From: Bryoerythrophyllum caledonicum
Taxonomy: Eukaryota > Streptophyta > Bryopsida > Pottiales > Pottiaceae
Assembly (NCBI GenBank): GCA_963971425.1
Contig: OZ020524.1
Span: 19,707,022-19,771,021, forward strand
Direction of reading: 5' to 3'
Length of the DNA: 64,000 bases
The position numbers and the translations under genes were made by a program. This document shows positions 23,960 to 36,400 of the stretch, piece by piece. The stretch's first letter is position 1. Every line of letters begins with the position of its first letter. A model generated the notes under the pieces. It saw only the letters and a list, made by a program, of their open reading frames with translations. It did no database searches and had not been told where the DNA came from.

Positions 23960-24570
23960 AACATGCCGAGGGGCACCTCTATACCAAGGAGCGATCTGAG
24001 GGCGAAATCAATTTTAATTTTTTAAAAAATTAAAATTAAAAAATACTAAAATTCAAATTATTAAAATTAAAAAAAACTAGCCAAGGGGCATCTTGGTACT
24101 GAGGAGTGCCCAGAGAGCGAAACCAAATTAAAAAATTATTAAAAAAAAAACTACTTGTCGAGGGGCACCTCGGTACCAAGGAGCGCCCTGAGAGCAAAAC
24201 CAAGGGAAAGCAAAAAATATATAAAATAAAAAAATATATATATAATTTTAAAAAATATTTATTAAAAAAATTGTCCCCCATTAAGAAAAATTCTCCTTAA
24301 GGAGTTATCCAAATTGCCCATTTGGCACTCCAAACTTCTCCGAAAATTTGAATACAGAATTTCTTGCTTCCACTACAATTTTACATAATTTTACAATTCT
24401 TGCTTCGACTACAATTTGAGTGAGGGGAAAAATGGCACCTCGATACCAAAGTGCCCATTCGGCACTTCAAATTTTATGTAATTTTGAACACTAAAATTCT
24501 TGCTTCCACTACAACTTTACATAATTTGAATGAGGGGAAAAATGTCACCTTGATACCAAAGTGCCCATTT
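23960..24570. repeat. Diverged tandem array with palindromic GGTACC core, left part
   Basis: Boxes of the form GAGGGGCACCTCGGTACCAAGGAGCG recur at about 23967, 24083, 24160, 24433 and 24541, with AT-rich, poorly conserved spacers. The array is cut at 24571 by the LINE and resumes at 39706. Each core is close to a perfect palindrome around GGTACC. Confidence 0.75.
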
Positions 24571-24574
24571 TGCA

Positions 24575-26072
24575 ACCAAATCTTATGTGGTGACTTCAAT
24601 AGAGACATTGCCCTCATAGGAAGACAAAACGGAAACCAACATACACCACCACAAATGACAGACCTACAATGGAAACATTTTACAAAAATCTAAACTTTAA
24701 TTATATACCCACAAACACTACATACTCTAGACAAGGAGGGCACAACTATAGCGACTGGAGCCTAATTGATGGATTCTATGCCTAATTGATGGATTCTATG
24801 TCCGTGCGACCAACCATATTACATTTACTTCCACAACAAATAATAACATTTACCTGAACTCCGATCACTCACCCATACAACTCCACATTCCAAACAACAC
24901 ACTCATACACCATACACCAACCACCACAAACAATGTCCACACACGTAGCCTCAACCCCATCCCACAAAAAAACGTAGAATTATTCAACACAAAATTCTTT
25001 GAGGAAAACTCATTACACATTGATTCCCTAATAAATGCATTAGCATCTAATAACCATCTTTCCCAAACTCAATGGCAAGAAGCATGTCACACCCTAGACA
25101 TACTCATCAACAACATATCCAATACAATTGAACAAACCTGCAAAGCCCAACTCTTACCACAAATGACAAATCGAACATCACAACAAGGTGGATATTTACC
25201 TTGTAAATTACCTAAAACATGGAAACAACACTTAACCACTTACCACACTATACGAAAAACCATAAGAACCGTAAATAATAACCCCAATAGCGAAGCCACC
25301 CTATCCTCAAAGAACTACAAAATCTTCAACACACACAAATCCCAAATCCACCCCCATACATCTACCTCACGACACATGGATAAGTAATATAGCACTAATT
25401 GCAAAAAACGCCAACATACAAGCCCGGAAGATTACCACCAAATACGCTCAAGAAAACATTAGAAAAGCCATATCAAAATACAGACAATTATATGAAACTA
25501 ACCCCAAAAAAATAAACAGAAGAATATTCAAAACTATGGAATCCCCACCATTAGACTGCATCACCGACCAATATAACAATGTACTAACTAGCCCAAAAGA
25601 TATTGCAAACGAAATATTTAACCAACAAACGAAAAATAACAGACCTACAGTAGAAACATGCAACTATCAACCGGACCACCCCACTACATGCACATGCGCA
25701 ATACGACAATATCCATGGCATGACCTAGATGGATTCACATTAGAAAAAAGAGGAGACCCGGAAACCCCACTACACATACTTTAATCAAGCTACATATGAC
25801 ACTTACCTACGAAACCTAGGAAATAATAAGGCCCCCGGACCGGACCGCATACCGAACTCTGTACTAAAACATATGCCCCCGAGGTTCCACAAACTACTAA
25901 ACCTCTTCTTCTCCCACTGCTATAAACAAAAACAAATCCCTGCTTCATGGAAAACAAGTGCAACAATTCTACTGTACAAAAAAGGAAATCCATCCATGCT
26001 ACCCAACCATAGACCCATTACATTAGCCAATACCATCTATAAATTATTTACAAGCACATTCACATCAATACT
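24575..26072 (+). pseudogene. LINE: APE endonuclease remnant and N-terminal half of the reverse transcriptase
   Basis: The endonuclease part is broken by frameshifts, one of them beside a 20-bp tandem duplication at about 24762-24800 (CCTAATTGATGGATTCTATG). GDFN and SDH motifs of the APE fold remain. The reverse transcriptase begins with NNKAPGPDRIPNSVLKHMP (about 25822), then NHRPITLANTIYKLF. It is cut at 26072 by the 7.4-kb insertion. The APE nuclease normally nicks target DNA to prime reverse transcription. Confidence 0.8.
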
Positions 26073-26645
26073 AACACGCAATTAAGCAATTATGCACTTG
26101 GCCATTTAAAAGTGCACTTGGGTACAACGGCGGCCATTGCGAACAAAAGTGGAAAAATTGCAAAAAATAAATAAAAATCAAAGAAAAAAAATGTTTTCCA
26201 AAGGAAAAAAATTGAGCTTTTGCAATAATATTACGTACAATCATCGTTGTTAATATCGGAAGCGATTTTTTTGGTATTTACAACTAATTATTTGTGGGCC
26301 CTCTTTAATACTAGATAAATGTGTATTTAATATAGTTTCACAATATTTCAAAGATAGATTTGAAGGATTGTAGTACACAAATAGGCGTAATCACAAAAAA
26401 CATACTTTATGCAAGGGTTGGCAGTTGATTAGTAGATATTCTACGTAGTACATAATGCATGCAATGGTGGAAACTAAATATAGATGCTTCTACAATTGGA
26501 CTTAGCACCAATAGTATAAACACCTTTACACCTTTGAGATTAATGACATAACGTCTTACATCACCCTTAGAATATACTACTCTTACACATACACTACATA
26601 TCAGTTACCATACACAACTAGTATACTCTCAAAAATGTTCACTGT

Positions 26646-26906
26646 CTACTCCACAGAATTTAGGGCTACTTGCAAACGGTCGTCATCGATAGCTTCAGTT
26701 TGCATTGCAATATATTGTAGTATGTGAGCCTTTGCCGATTGAAAAATGCGAATCCTGCTTTCAACCTGCACTCCAAATACATTGTGCTTTCTCCACCCGC
26801 TGGCCCCGGACAGGGTTCTTTCCGGTGAGTCTATCCATGAAAAAATGCATGCATCTTTCTCTACCCAATTTCGGCTCTCTCCAGATGGCTCCGAGAATGA
26901 ATCCAT
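26646..26906 (-). pseudogene. Unrecognised coding-like fragment inside the 7.4-kb element
   Basis: An 86-codon minus-strand frame ends LQYIAMQTEAIDDDRLQVAL plus a few residues. Its composition is more protein-like than its surroundings, and it sits next to the left terminus. It may be another captured exon or part of a lost transposase. I do not recognise it. Confidence 0.3.
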
Positions 26907-27187
26907 GCAATTTGCATACCGTTGTGCAGAAGACCCATGTCCATCAACAACCCCCCTTTGGATGATCGGCCAATACCAACATCAAGGAGATACTAGCAAA
27001 TTTGGTGAGCTTCTGAATTTGTTTCAATTCTGAATATGAGGGAACTCCAGGGTTAGGTTCATGATGATTGAAATTCAGTCAAAGTTACGATAGTGAGCAA
27101 TACAAATATTGGCGCACACAAATGAGGACATGAACTTGAGTATGTTTAAAATTACAAATTCAATAGAAGTTAGATGTTTACAACTAG

Positions 27188-27640
27188 TGAATCAACTACA
27201 CTAAAATTGAGAATTAGTGTTATACTACATTTAATGTAATAACCTCTATTGACCTTACTACTCTAATTGTGTATTTGTTGGAATTTAGTGTAACGCTCAT
27301 CAATGAGCCGACTGTTGATGAGCCGCCTATTTGACTGGTTGTTTATTATTTTTTGGTGACATGATTTCTTCAATTTTTAGTAATTTCTTGAATCACATGA
27401 TCTTTGTCAATGTTTGTCAATTTTTGTCAACTTTGTAGCATTTTCTAATTCTTAATTTTCTAAACGTTATTTTGCCATTACACTATATGTAAAGCTAGTT
27501 AAATCCCAAAGGTAACAATTCTCTGTATTTAGTGTTCATGTTGGCATTTAGTGTTGTAACACTATATCTCAAGTTGACATTTAGTGTTAGAGTTCGTAAT
27601 TAGTGTTGCAAACACTAATTCTCAATTTTAGTGTAGTGAC
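27188..27640. mobile_element. CTACACTAAA-group TIR element inside the 7.4-kb element
   Basis: The left end CTACACTAAAATTGAGAATT is repeated inverted at the right end (AATTCTCAATTTTAGTGTAG). Internal TTAGTGTT and AACACTA motifs flank both ends. About 450 bp, non-coding. Confidence 0.8.
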
Positions 27641-27734
27641 ATGAAAGAGTGACACCAAAACCCACTGAGTACTTCAGTAATGAGAGTAGTAACTCACTGA
27701 AAACCATGGTATGGCACATCAGCCCACTACCTGA

Positions 27735-30700
27735 AACCCTAGCCACCGCACTCACACCCAAGCCCTAGCCACTGCACCAAACCCTGAGTGCATGTGTCGA
27801 CTTGACATGCATCCAGAATCCCTTTTGAACAAATTTAAGTCCCTTAATATCCTCAGTTCCAACAGCAACATCCAAGGTTTTCTCCATCCAACACCAATCA
27901 TCGTCCTTATCACTATCTTTCGCAGGCTTGTGTTGAATCTGGAAACATACCAAATTTGGAAAATCCCATCAGAATAAGATCAATCATAGAATTCTTGTTG
28001 CTCTGTCCGATTTCAAATATTCTAGTGGAATTTGGAATAAATATATATAAATATGGCGTTGAAAGAGAAAGCTGACAATAGACTACCAAATAAAGCCTTC
28101 AACTTTACCTCGAGCTTATATTTTCCAGGAAGGACATTCTCAAAAGTAAACTTGTTGCTGGACAAAGTCATCTCTTGTTTCAAAGTCGCTTGCTTGTCTG
28201 AAGACCCGACAGAGGAAAGAGTAATTTTCACAAGGGAAGAGCAAGCCTCCTTACATCCAACCACCCCTGAAATGCTCACTTCAGCCTGCAGATAAGATAA
28301 ACAATGAGTCAGCAGTATAAAAATTCAAAGACGTCAAAATCCTAATCTTGACTGTCTGTCAATTTGTTAGCTGTTTTTATGCCACATTCCAACAATGATA
28401 ACATATACAATGTGGGCCAGTGTGTACCTAGCTTGTGCCAATACAAATTCAAGAACACCCTCAAACTCAAGAATATTAGACAGCTAATGACATCTGAATT
28501 GAAGGCCGAGTAACTAAATATTCCTTCTACATATTTGCAATGTCACCGATACCCTTACTTGCAGCTCAGGCCTTGACAAATCAGTTTGCGAGATATTGGT
28601 GACAGGGGCAAAAAGAAGAAGCGATAAAGCTGCCTAGTAGCCTATTCAAAAGGCTTTACAAGAAGTCTGATACCTGAGTGAAAATAGCGTCAAGAACGGG
28701 TTTCGTGACAGTCACATCCGTGTGCACGGGAGAGAAAATCAGCCCGGATGCATTCTCAGCAACGGTAGTAACAGGCGAAATCCTGTAATCTCCGGATTGC
28801 ACCTGTTGAGTAAAAAGCATGCGAAATGATAAGGCTTGCTATGATTGGTCAGATATACCTGTACAAGAGAAAGGTCATGCAGAGAGAGAAGCAGTTGGAA
28901 GTGCAACATAACAAATCCTTTGGCAAGATGATCAGAATTTAATTAATTAAGCATAAAGAATTGCAGATTACCTCAAAGCAAAAAGAACCAGAATCGTCTA
29001 TACGTGTAGTTTGAGGCTTCACACTATCTGGCCCATGGGTAAGGGCAACTTGACGCTGCAAAAGTGAGAAACAGGAGTGAAGGGACAAAATAATGGTGAG
29101 CATTTTGTAGAACATGGTAAGAAATAGTCATAGTTTTGCAGCAAGTGAAGTTTGTTGCAGCAAATCAATGCAAAACAAGGAAAGATATGAGAAAACATGA
29201 AAAACAGTAGTGAACCAGCGCGGACATTTATGAAGCCACCAAAACCGACAACACATAACAACAAGGTGCATCTAGAGATTATGCCAATATAAACATGCTT
29301 CTCTAGGAATTGGCTGCAAGAAAGTACCCTTCGATTACAAGTAGATTGTCAAAGCAAGGCTCGCCAAGTATATAAGCGTATTTCAGATCCAATTTCTAAA
29401 CTCACCTGGCGAGCATGAGCCGGATTAACAGCATGAACTGATCCACAAACTCAATAATGAGTTGCTTTTGTCTCTGGGATGGATGCCATATTTGGAAGAA
29501 CCTGAAATTATGCAAGCATTGATAGAGCCAAAAAATAAATTGGGAATCCAAAAAATCCTAAAAATACTCAAGCATGCTATGAACCTAAAGATGTAGATGT
29601 TATTATGGAACGGACTGGTTTAAGTACTACAGGATCAAAAGTTCTGTCAGTTCTTGACGTCATTTGATGCTTAAGTACGTATTGTGAAGAGAAAGAAAGA
29701 AATAGCCATATAAAACTATTCAAAAAAAGATTTTCCTACAATCCTCCGATATACACATGTAGGACTCTATAGGCAAAATACAATCTAAAATAAGCATCTA
29801 AATAGAAAAACCTTGAGAAATCGCAAACCCACCTGAAAATTCTGTAATGAACTGAACTTGTAGTTCTCTTTTCTCACTTGTATTGTAATGTGTCAAGGTC
29901 ACCTACAATGGTTCCGAATAACTTCCATTATTGATTGCACCTCAGTCTCCGAAGATTTACACTCGCTCCAATTCACATTGTACAGACATGTGTTGGCATA
30001 ACAGCAGCTATCAACGCCAACGATATGTCGGACAATGAATTTTACAATGACACAACACATTAAGGGATTGAATTCATATCAGATACCTGGTCAAGCTTAT
30101 AATAGCCATCACCGTCTGTCCTTGCATGCTCTGTGTCGTCGATCTCAATTTTCACACCTTCGACACCAGTGCCTTCAGTATCAACAACACGACCTCCAAC
30201 AGAAAAATCTGTTACCTGTCAAACAAATCACCCCAAAACCCAGATTCTCTTATAATTGATAATACATAAAAAAACAAGAAAAAATGGCGAAGCTACAAAC
30301 TTTTGATTAGATAACTGCTAACATCAACATTCACCAGATCTGTCAATGAGTTTAGTAGCAACTCCACAATTGAGACAAGAAACCAACATTCTACCTTGAT
30401 ATTTGAGAAAATACCTGGAAAGGCTTCAATATCTTGACAGAATCATGTCCAACAGTGACATCCACAGACGAAGGTGAAACGTCAAATAAGATGTTCTCCC
30501 CTCGGTAATAAGGCACCAAAGTAAACATCCCTGGAAAAAAAAATAGCAACAAAATTAAGATCGCCAAAACCATAGCCCCGTAAGTCTAGAAATCATGTGT
30601 TTGCAAAGCAGGGAGCAGACAGATTTGCAAGAGCAGCAAAACTTCTAGTTTACATGAAACTAAATACAAAATGCTTAAATTTATGATGTGGATTTGAACA

Positions 30701-31490
30701 CGAGTAAAAGATAGGCCAGAGGTATATACCACATGCAACTCCTGAAAAGACAAATCTCCCCTCGGCATTTGAAATGGCATGGCACAAAGCAGGTTTGGAT
30801 AAAGGAGTGGCACTGCCAGCCCATTGTGGACAAATCATTTCGCTAACATCATCAGAATACAGATACACTTGAACCCCAAGCACGGGACTGCCCTGCAATT
30901 AGAAAATATTATCACCAAGTAAATAATCAAATCGAGAAGGGATGCACTCCACTGCATGAAGCAGCCAATGAGAATTGAGATGTACATTTTTCAAAACTTA
31001 ATATTATGCTAAAGCACAATACTCGTATTGGTAATCAAAAGCCAGCCTCAAGAAGCAGGCCCTACAAGATCGAGTCAAGGATATACTCGCAATCTCTCAT
31101 CTATGTCTCCCCTGGTTCTAAAATCCACAAGTATAATTCAAATCAAGTATATGGTACGCCCATGCATTGCTCAATATCTGGCATACAAACCAAACTAAAC
31201 TGAAACTAAAAGCATGTGAGTGACGATTCGTGGAAACAAGGATATCAAACTAGTTAAAAAAAAGATAACCGAAAAACACTTTTAAATACCTGAGATTCAA
31301 CAGACCCTTCCAGATGATATCCAGAAACAAAAAATATGTCGTTCACTTTTCCATTTCCCCACTCCAACTCAACATGTGCAGTGACAAACTATTAAATACC
31401 ACCGAAATAACTCACTTGCTTTATCAGCAAATGCAAAACCCTAGCCACTGCACCCACAACCAAACCCTAGCCACTGCACCAAACCCTAGC
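27735..31490 (-). pseudogene. NOMO: Captured fragment of a NOMO-like gene (nodal modulator / carbohydrate-binding-like fold)
   Basis: Ten exons align in order with the N-terminal half of plant NOMO: about 31380-31290, 30892-30730, 30530-30415, 30215-30087, 29902-29833, 29501-29406, 29055-28982, 28802-28674, 28285-28109 and about 27938-27795. Diagnostic phrases are GNGKVNDIFFVSGYHLEGSV, GVQVYLYSDDVSEMICPQ, YYRGENILFDVSPSSVDVTV and VGTEDIKGLKFVQKGFWMHV. NOMO is an ER membrane protein of the translocon with many beta-sandwich repeats. The copy keeps introns, so it was taken from genomic DNA, not mRNA. It lacks the signal peptide and the C-terminal half. It has an in-frame TGA at 29453-29451 and a small deletion frameshift in the exon at 29902-29833. 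Function is unlikely. Confidence 0.88.
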
Positions 31491-31585
31491 CGCCACACCC
31501 AAACCCTAGCCGCCACAACCAAACCCTACCCGCCGTTCCCATGGAGTTCGCGTGACGCTCATGGAGTAAACGTACACTAGAGGTG

Positions 31586-32778
31586 TGCGCGCGCACACCT
31601 CCAACTGCTAGTGCTCCTCCACCGACAATATCGATTCGTCGAGGCTGAAAACCCAAACCCTGAGAAGGTGCTTCTGGAAAGTTGGAGAGAGCCATCTGCT
31701 TCTTCATGGATTGCGGCGGCGACCGTCTCTGCTTCATCTAGTTTCCGCAGCGCTACGAAGGCATTGACCCCAACGCCCGGTACGCAAATCATGACACGAT
31801 CTTCTTCGATGTGAATGCATGCCTTGGACGGGCTGCAGGGGATGGTTTACGTGGGCACCGGGTGCGTGTTTTGTCGGATCGGCATGTCAAAGGTTACCGC
31901 GAACAGGGAGGACAAAGTCAGTTTCAGAAAGGGGAAGTGACGAGCGAGAAGATGATGTCGAGGTGATGAAGCTACCAAAGCGATACAGCGGCTCACAGCG
32001 AGTCACAGCCTACGCCGCGTCACAGCGACTCACAGCGACTCACGGCCTGCGCCGCGTCTTTACTGCGCCTGCGCCGCGACTTACAGCGCCTACGCCGAAT
32101 CTTCACTGCGCCGCGACTTAACTGCCCCTGCGCCGCGTTTTCTTCCATCATGGCAGTTTGGGTGCGACGCGGGCCCTGCGCGCGACTTCTTCCTTCCAGG
32201 GCATCATCAACTGGACTCACCATGCACCGCAGTTTGGGTGCGACGCGAGCCCTGCGCATCATCAACTGGACACACCGTACACAGTCTTCTTCTTTCCAGG
32301 GCAGCAAAGCGATACTGCGCCTGTGCCGCGTTCTTCAAGCAGAAGATGGAGAATGATGTCGACATGCGTCGCGTCGTCATTCAGAAGTTGGAGAGGATGA
32401 TGTCGATATTCGCCGCGTCCTTTGAGCATAAGACGAAGAAGATGATGTCCAGTTGATGATGCGCAGTACGGCGCAGGCGCTGGCGCTGATGCAGGGCATC
32501 GCAAGCCCCTGAAGGTTATGGATATGGCTACTCTCTATTCCTCACACCTCCCAAACTTTTCTCCTTCTCTTTCAAACCCTAGCCGCCCACAACCTCTCTC
32601 CCTCACACCTCCCCTCCATTCCTCTCCCTCACAACTCTTCTCTCCTCACCTTCCGCCCTCACAAGCCCCTCTCTCACAAACCTCAAGCCTCTCACTAGCC
32701 TCTCCCTCCTCCAAACCCTCTCTCTCACACTCACAGCCTCCCAACAACTATTGGCAGGGGTGTGCGCGCGCACACCCC
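31586..32778. other. GC-rich block bounded by two identical Z-DNA-prone palindromes
   Basis: GGTGTGCGCGCGCACACC occurs at about 31586 and again at about 32758. Each is an 18-bp palindrome with 16 bases of alternating purine and pyrimidine. Between them are CpG-rich, partly tandem sequences (GCAGTTTGGGTGCGACGCG twice near 32155 and 32230, and ACTCACAGCG units near 31995). Open frames here have biased composition and no domain. The block may be a captured promoter or an insertion of its own. Confidence 0.5.
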
Positions 32779-32974
32779 TCGTAGGACTACCCAAAGTTGC
32801 TATCCTTCATTAATACCCTCATTTCCAAAACCCCAATACCAAACCCTAATTGATACCCTACAATGATACCTCGGATGTAATCCGGGTACTGATACCTACG
32901 AACTCATACCCTGGTGGTGATACCCTCTCTATTGATACCCAAAGTACCTTGGTCCATAAATGATGTTGAGAATA

Positions 32975-33350
32975 TCTTAACCAAAAATCGTAAAATATGC
33001 TTGTTTTAGTGCATTCAGCAAGGAAGACAAAATAAAGTTTTTTTTGGAGTTTTAACCGTAGGATCTCAATCCTTACTCATTAAATAATATACTCACAAAA
33101 TTTCATATAATATTACCGCAGGGATTGAAAGATTATAATGTTTGAAGTAGAGAAAAGGCTCATTTTCTTCCCTGCGTTTACTGGATCAGTAGACTTTGAC
33201 TTCAATTAGTGTCCAATTTTTGCACTATAAAGGGTCTCAATTAATTACCATAAGGTTAAGCATGATGTTAGTTTGCTATATACCAATTTTGAGAGGTAGA
33301 CAAGGAGTGTAGCATATTCAAAAAAATTGTGCAATGAGCGGAGTGAATTG
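32975..33350 (+). mobile_element. TTAACCCC-TIR element, copy 5 (truncated)
   Basis: It matches the first 40 percent of the copy at 23005-23957 (TAGTGCATTCAGCAAGG, AGACTTTGACTTC) and stops near the right terminus of the 7.4-kb element. Confidence 0.6.
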
Positions 33351-33492
33351 TCACAAAATTTTGTGACAAAAAACAAACTAAACTTTTGCCAAATTTTGAT
33401 TTTTTAAAAAGTTATGAGCAAATAACTTGCGGCTTTCTACCAGCAACCAATGCACTTGGCTAAGTGCATAATTGCTTAATTGCGTGTTTACT

Positions 33493-36400
33493 ATCATCAT
33501 ATGGCGAAAAACATAAAATACTGCATGATAGCCAAGAGGGGTTCCGCGCAAAAAGAAGTACCGCTAGACAAATCCAATCAATAATAGCCGCATTAGAAGA
33601 TGCACGCTTTACAAACCAAGACATATTCATACTATATGTTGACTTTAAAAATGCCTTTGGCTCCATTGACCACGCTAGACTTTTAGCCATAATGACGGAC
33701 CTTGGATATCCCAAAGACGCAACCTCATTAGTGGGAAATATATACTCCGAATCCTCAACCTCCTACATAGGAGAACACTTTGGAAAAACCAAACCCATAG
33801 CCATCCAAAGACAAGGGGATACCCTAAGCCCATACTTTTTCATTATATTTATAGAACCACTACTTAGATGGCTAGATAGAGGCAACAATGGATACACATT
33901 TGGGACATCACAAACCACCATTAACCCCACCGCATACGCGGATGACCTTGCGACCATAACCAACAAAATCAAAGCTATAAAAATACAACTTAACAAAATA
34001 GACAGGTAGTGCAAATGGACAGGTATGGATGTAGGTGTCCCAAAATGTGCCGTCATTGGATGCCCAAATAAATCAAAAACAAATCCCACTGCATTCAAAG
34101 CCCTAATACAAACCTCTAACATTAATAACCGAGACCAACCAATACCCGTACTACACCAAAACGAATCATACATATATTTAGGAATAAATCTCGTCCCCTC
34201 CCTAAAATGGAAAACCCAAATCCATGCCACCACCAAAAAACTAATTAAACAATGTGAAGAACTAGTAGCTTGCTTGGCCACTATGAAACAAAAAATCAAA
34301 ATGATTGACACAGTTTTAAGACCGGGCGTGGCATACAACTTCTACGTGATACCATACTCAATGCCCGCCATAAAAAAATTGGACCAAAAGATAACGGCCA
34401 CACAAAAAACCGTATGTGGCATGCCAAAATGTATGTCTAATATAATAACCCAATTACCGCACAACCTCTTTGGACTAGAAGCTTTTTCGCTAAAAGTGCA
34501 TACCTTAGATGCATAGGAAAACAACTACAGAACGCTCTAAATGACTGTAGTAGACTTGGAACAATATATAGGGGCCTAACAGACCACATCTTTGCCCAAT
34601 ATGGGGGGGCCGAAACATACCTAGAAGAAAAAGACAAATTGTACAAGATCACCAATAACACGTACCTTCTTCTTACTAAAACACGTAGCAAAAGTCCACC
34701 TAAAAAGTAATCTCCCAACTTTCTTATAGAACCAACAACACTAGAAAAAGCTTGGACTCTCAAAACACAAAACCATAATACACTCAACACACAATTATCT
34801 CAAAAGTTATTACAAAAAATCCTATAAAAAAATATCTACGAACTAAAACAAATCTGCCTACCTAATAAAACACACATCATGAACAATGAAGAGTTTAAAA
34901 CCTACAACTTCACCCCATCAGAACTAATTAAAAGTGCCCTCAAAATTGCACGACAACTCTTTTGCCACCCAAAATATCCCCCCCACACACTACTCATAAC
35001 AATACACATACATACTCCCATACGCTTAAAGACCCATTCATCACTATAAACAACGACATCATCCCAAGAAATACCCCCACCACCGATACATCCTCCCCAC
35101 TTCTACCCACGCCACCCCCGCCCCCCAAATCACATCCTCAAAAACCCCACCACATACCCCATTAACAACATCATACACCACGAATACAAGGGAAAAACAT
35201 ATGATAACCAAATTGAAAACAACTACACTAGATATTTATGCCAATGGATTCACAATAACAACACCTACAACAAATGGCTCCCCCAAAGAAACCTCTTTCC
35301 AAGACACAACCAGAACACCATTACACATAATATCAATAAACTGACACAATATTACCAAAGAATCCAACACAAATTCTACTCCGAAATTATTCAAACTCAC
35401 CACCCACAAAATCAACCCCAAGACACAAGGTCCGTCATCCCACCAATAATAATCCCCCTACTAAACATTTACACAACGAAATGTAACCCCGAAAAAGACA
35501 TTCTTACCTCATCTAACAGAAGAAGAAGAAGAACGCCGGTCTCCGAAGGGGACCGGCGTGAATAAAGTGTCTGTTTGTTCTATTACTAAGACTGTTCCTT
35601 CCATTACTAAGACCATGTCCACCGGGCAGGGAATACCTCATCTAACACAATTACAATAGACAAAGACCAAACACACCTATACGAAGAAGATGGACGACAC
35701 CTCTTTACCATCTCCATCACTAGGCTCACATGGTTGTGGAACCAATACAACACTAAACTACAAAACCCTACAAACATTGAACCAATAACCCAACCATTTG
35801 AAACCGAAGTCATTTGGCTATACCAAAGATACAAATATAGAATATCAAAAAATAACCCCCTTAAACTTACACAATATACACTACCCACACCTATACTAAA
35901 CTCATTAATTTCAACATTCAACATCCAACATTCATACTTCTCATCCCCCGTCACATGCCCCATTAAACTTAACAAATTTTACTCCCCCTTTGAAAGAGAT
36001 AAAATATTCGGATCACTAGAAAAGCCTTTGACTACAAATGGATAGGCAATGGTATAATTCACCCTCACAATGAAGAAGAAACACAACAAGCACTACATTG
36101 GGCCCGCCTTGCGGCCAAACATGACCCAAACCACACCTCTACCCTCATCATAACACCCGACAAAAACTGGTACCAAAACTTCAATCCACACTCGGGCCAT
36201 CTTCCTGACTCACACATCATTGCACTATTCGAAGCGGACTCAATAACTTACGAAGAACCCACCATCCCACCCGAACAAAGAAAGCCTAGACTCGAACCAG
36301 CTACACTACAAATACTATGTGTCCATCACCAAAGCAAAACAATGGGACCTTAGAACAACTAGCCACGCTCACATCCATAGCCAAAACTCTAAACATAGAC

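Larger units (their letters stand above)
26073..33488. mobile_element. 7.4-kb TIR element with a captured NOMO gene fragment
   Basis: The left terminus AACACGCAATTAAGCAATTA (continuing TGCACTT) is matched exactly by the inverted right terminus. The inverted repeat is about 31 bp with one mismatch. TACT stands at both borders (26069-26072 and 33489-33492). Taking out the element plus one TACT puts the two halves of the LINE reverse transcriptase in one frame with the loop length usual for that enzyme, which confirms the borders. No transposase is recognised. The 4-bp duplication does not fit hAT (8), MULE (9), CACTA (3) or PIF (3). Inside are a MITE (27188-27640), the NOMO fragment, a GC-rich block and a partial TTAACCCC element. 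Confidence 0.82.

Noticed and set aside
31819..32504. Several overlapping frames in the GC-rich block
   Set aside because: Arg/Ala/Ser-rich products come from tandem CpG-rich sequence on both strands, without domains.
35520..35633. A tRNA-derived SINE, suggested by the short length and target duplication
   Set aside because: No A or B box is present and the whole segment matches the LINE 3' end, so it is a truncated LINE copy.
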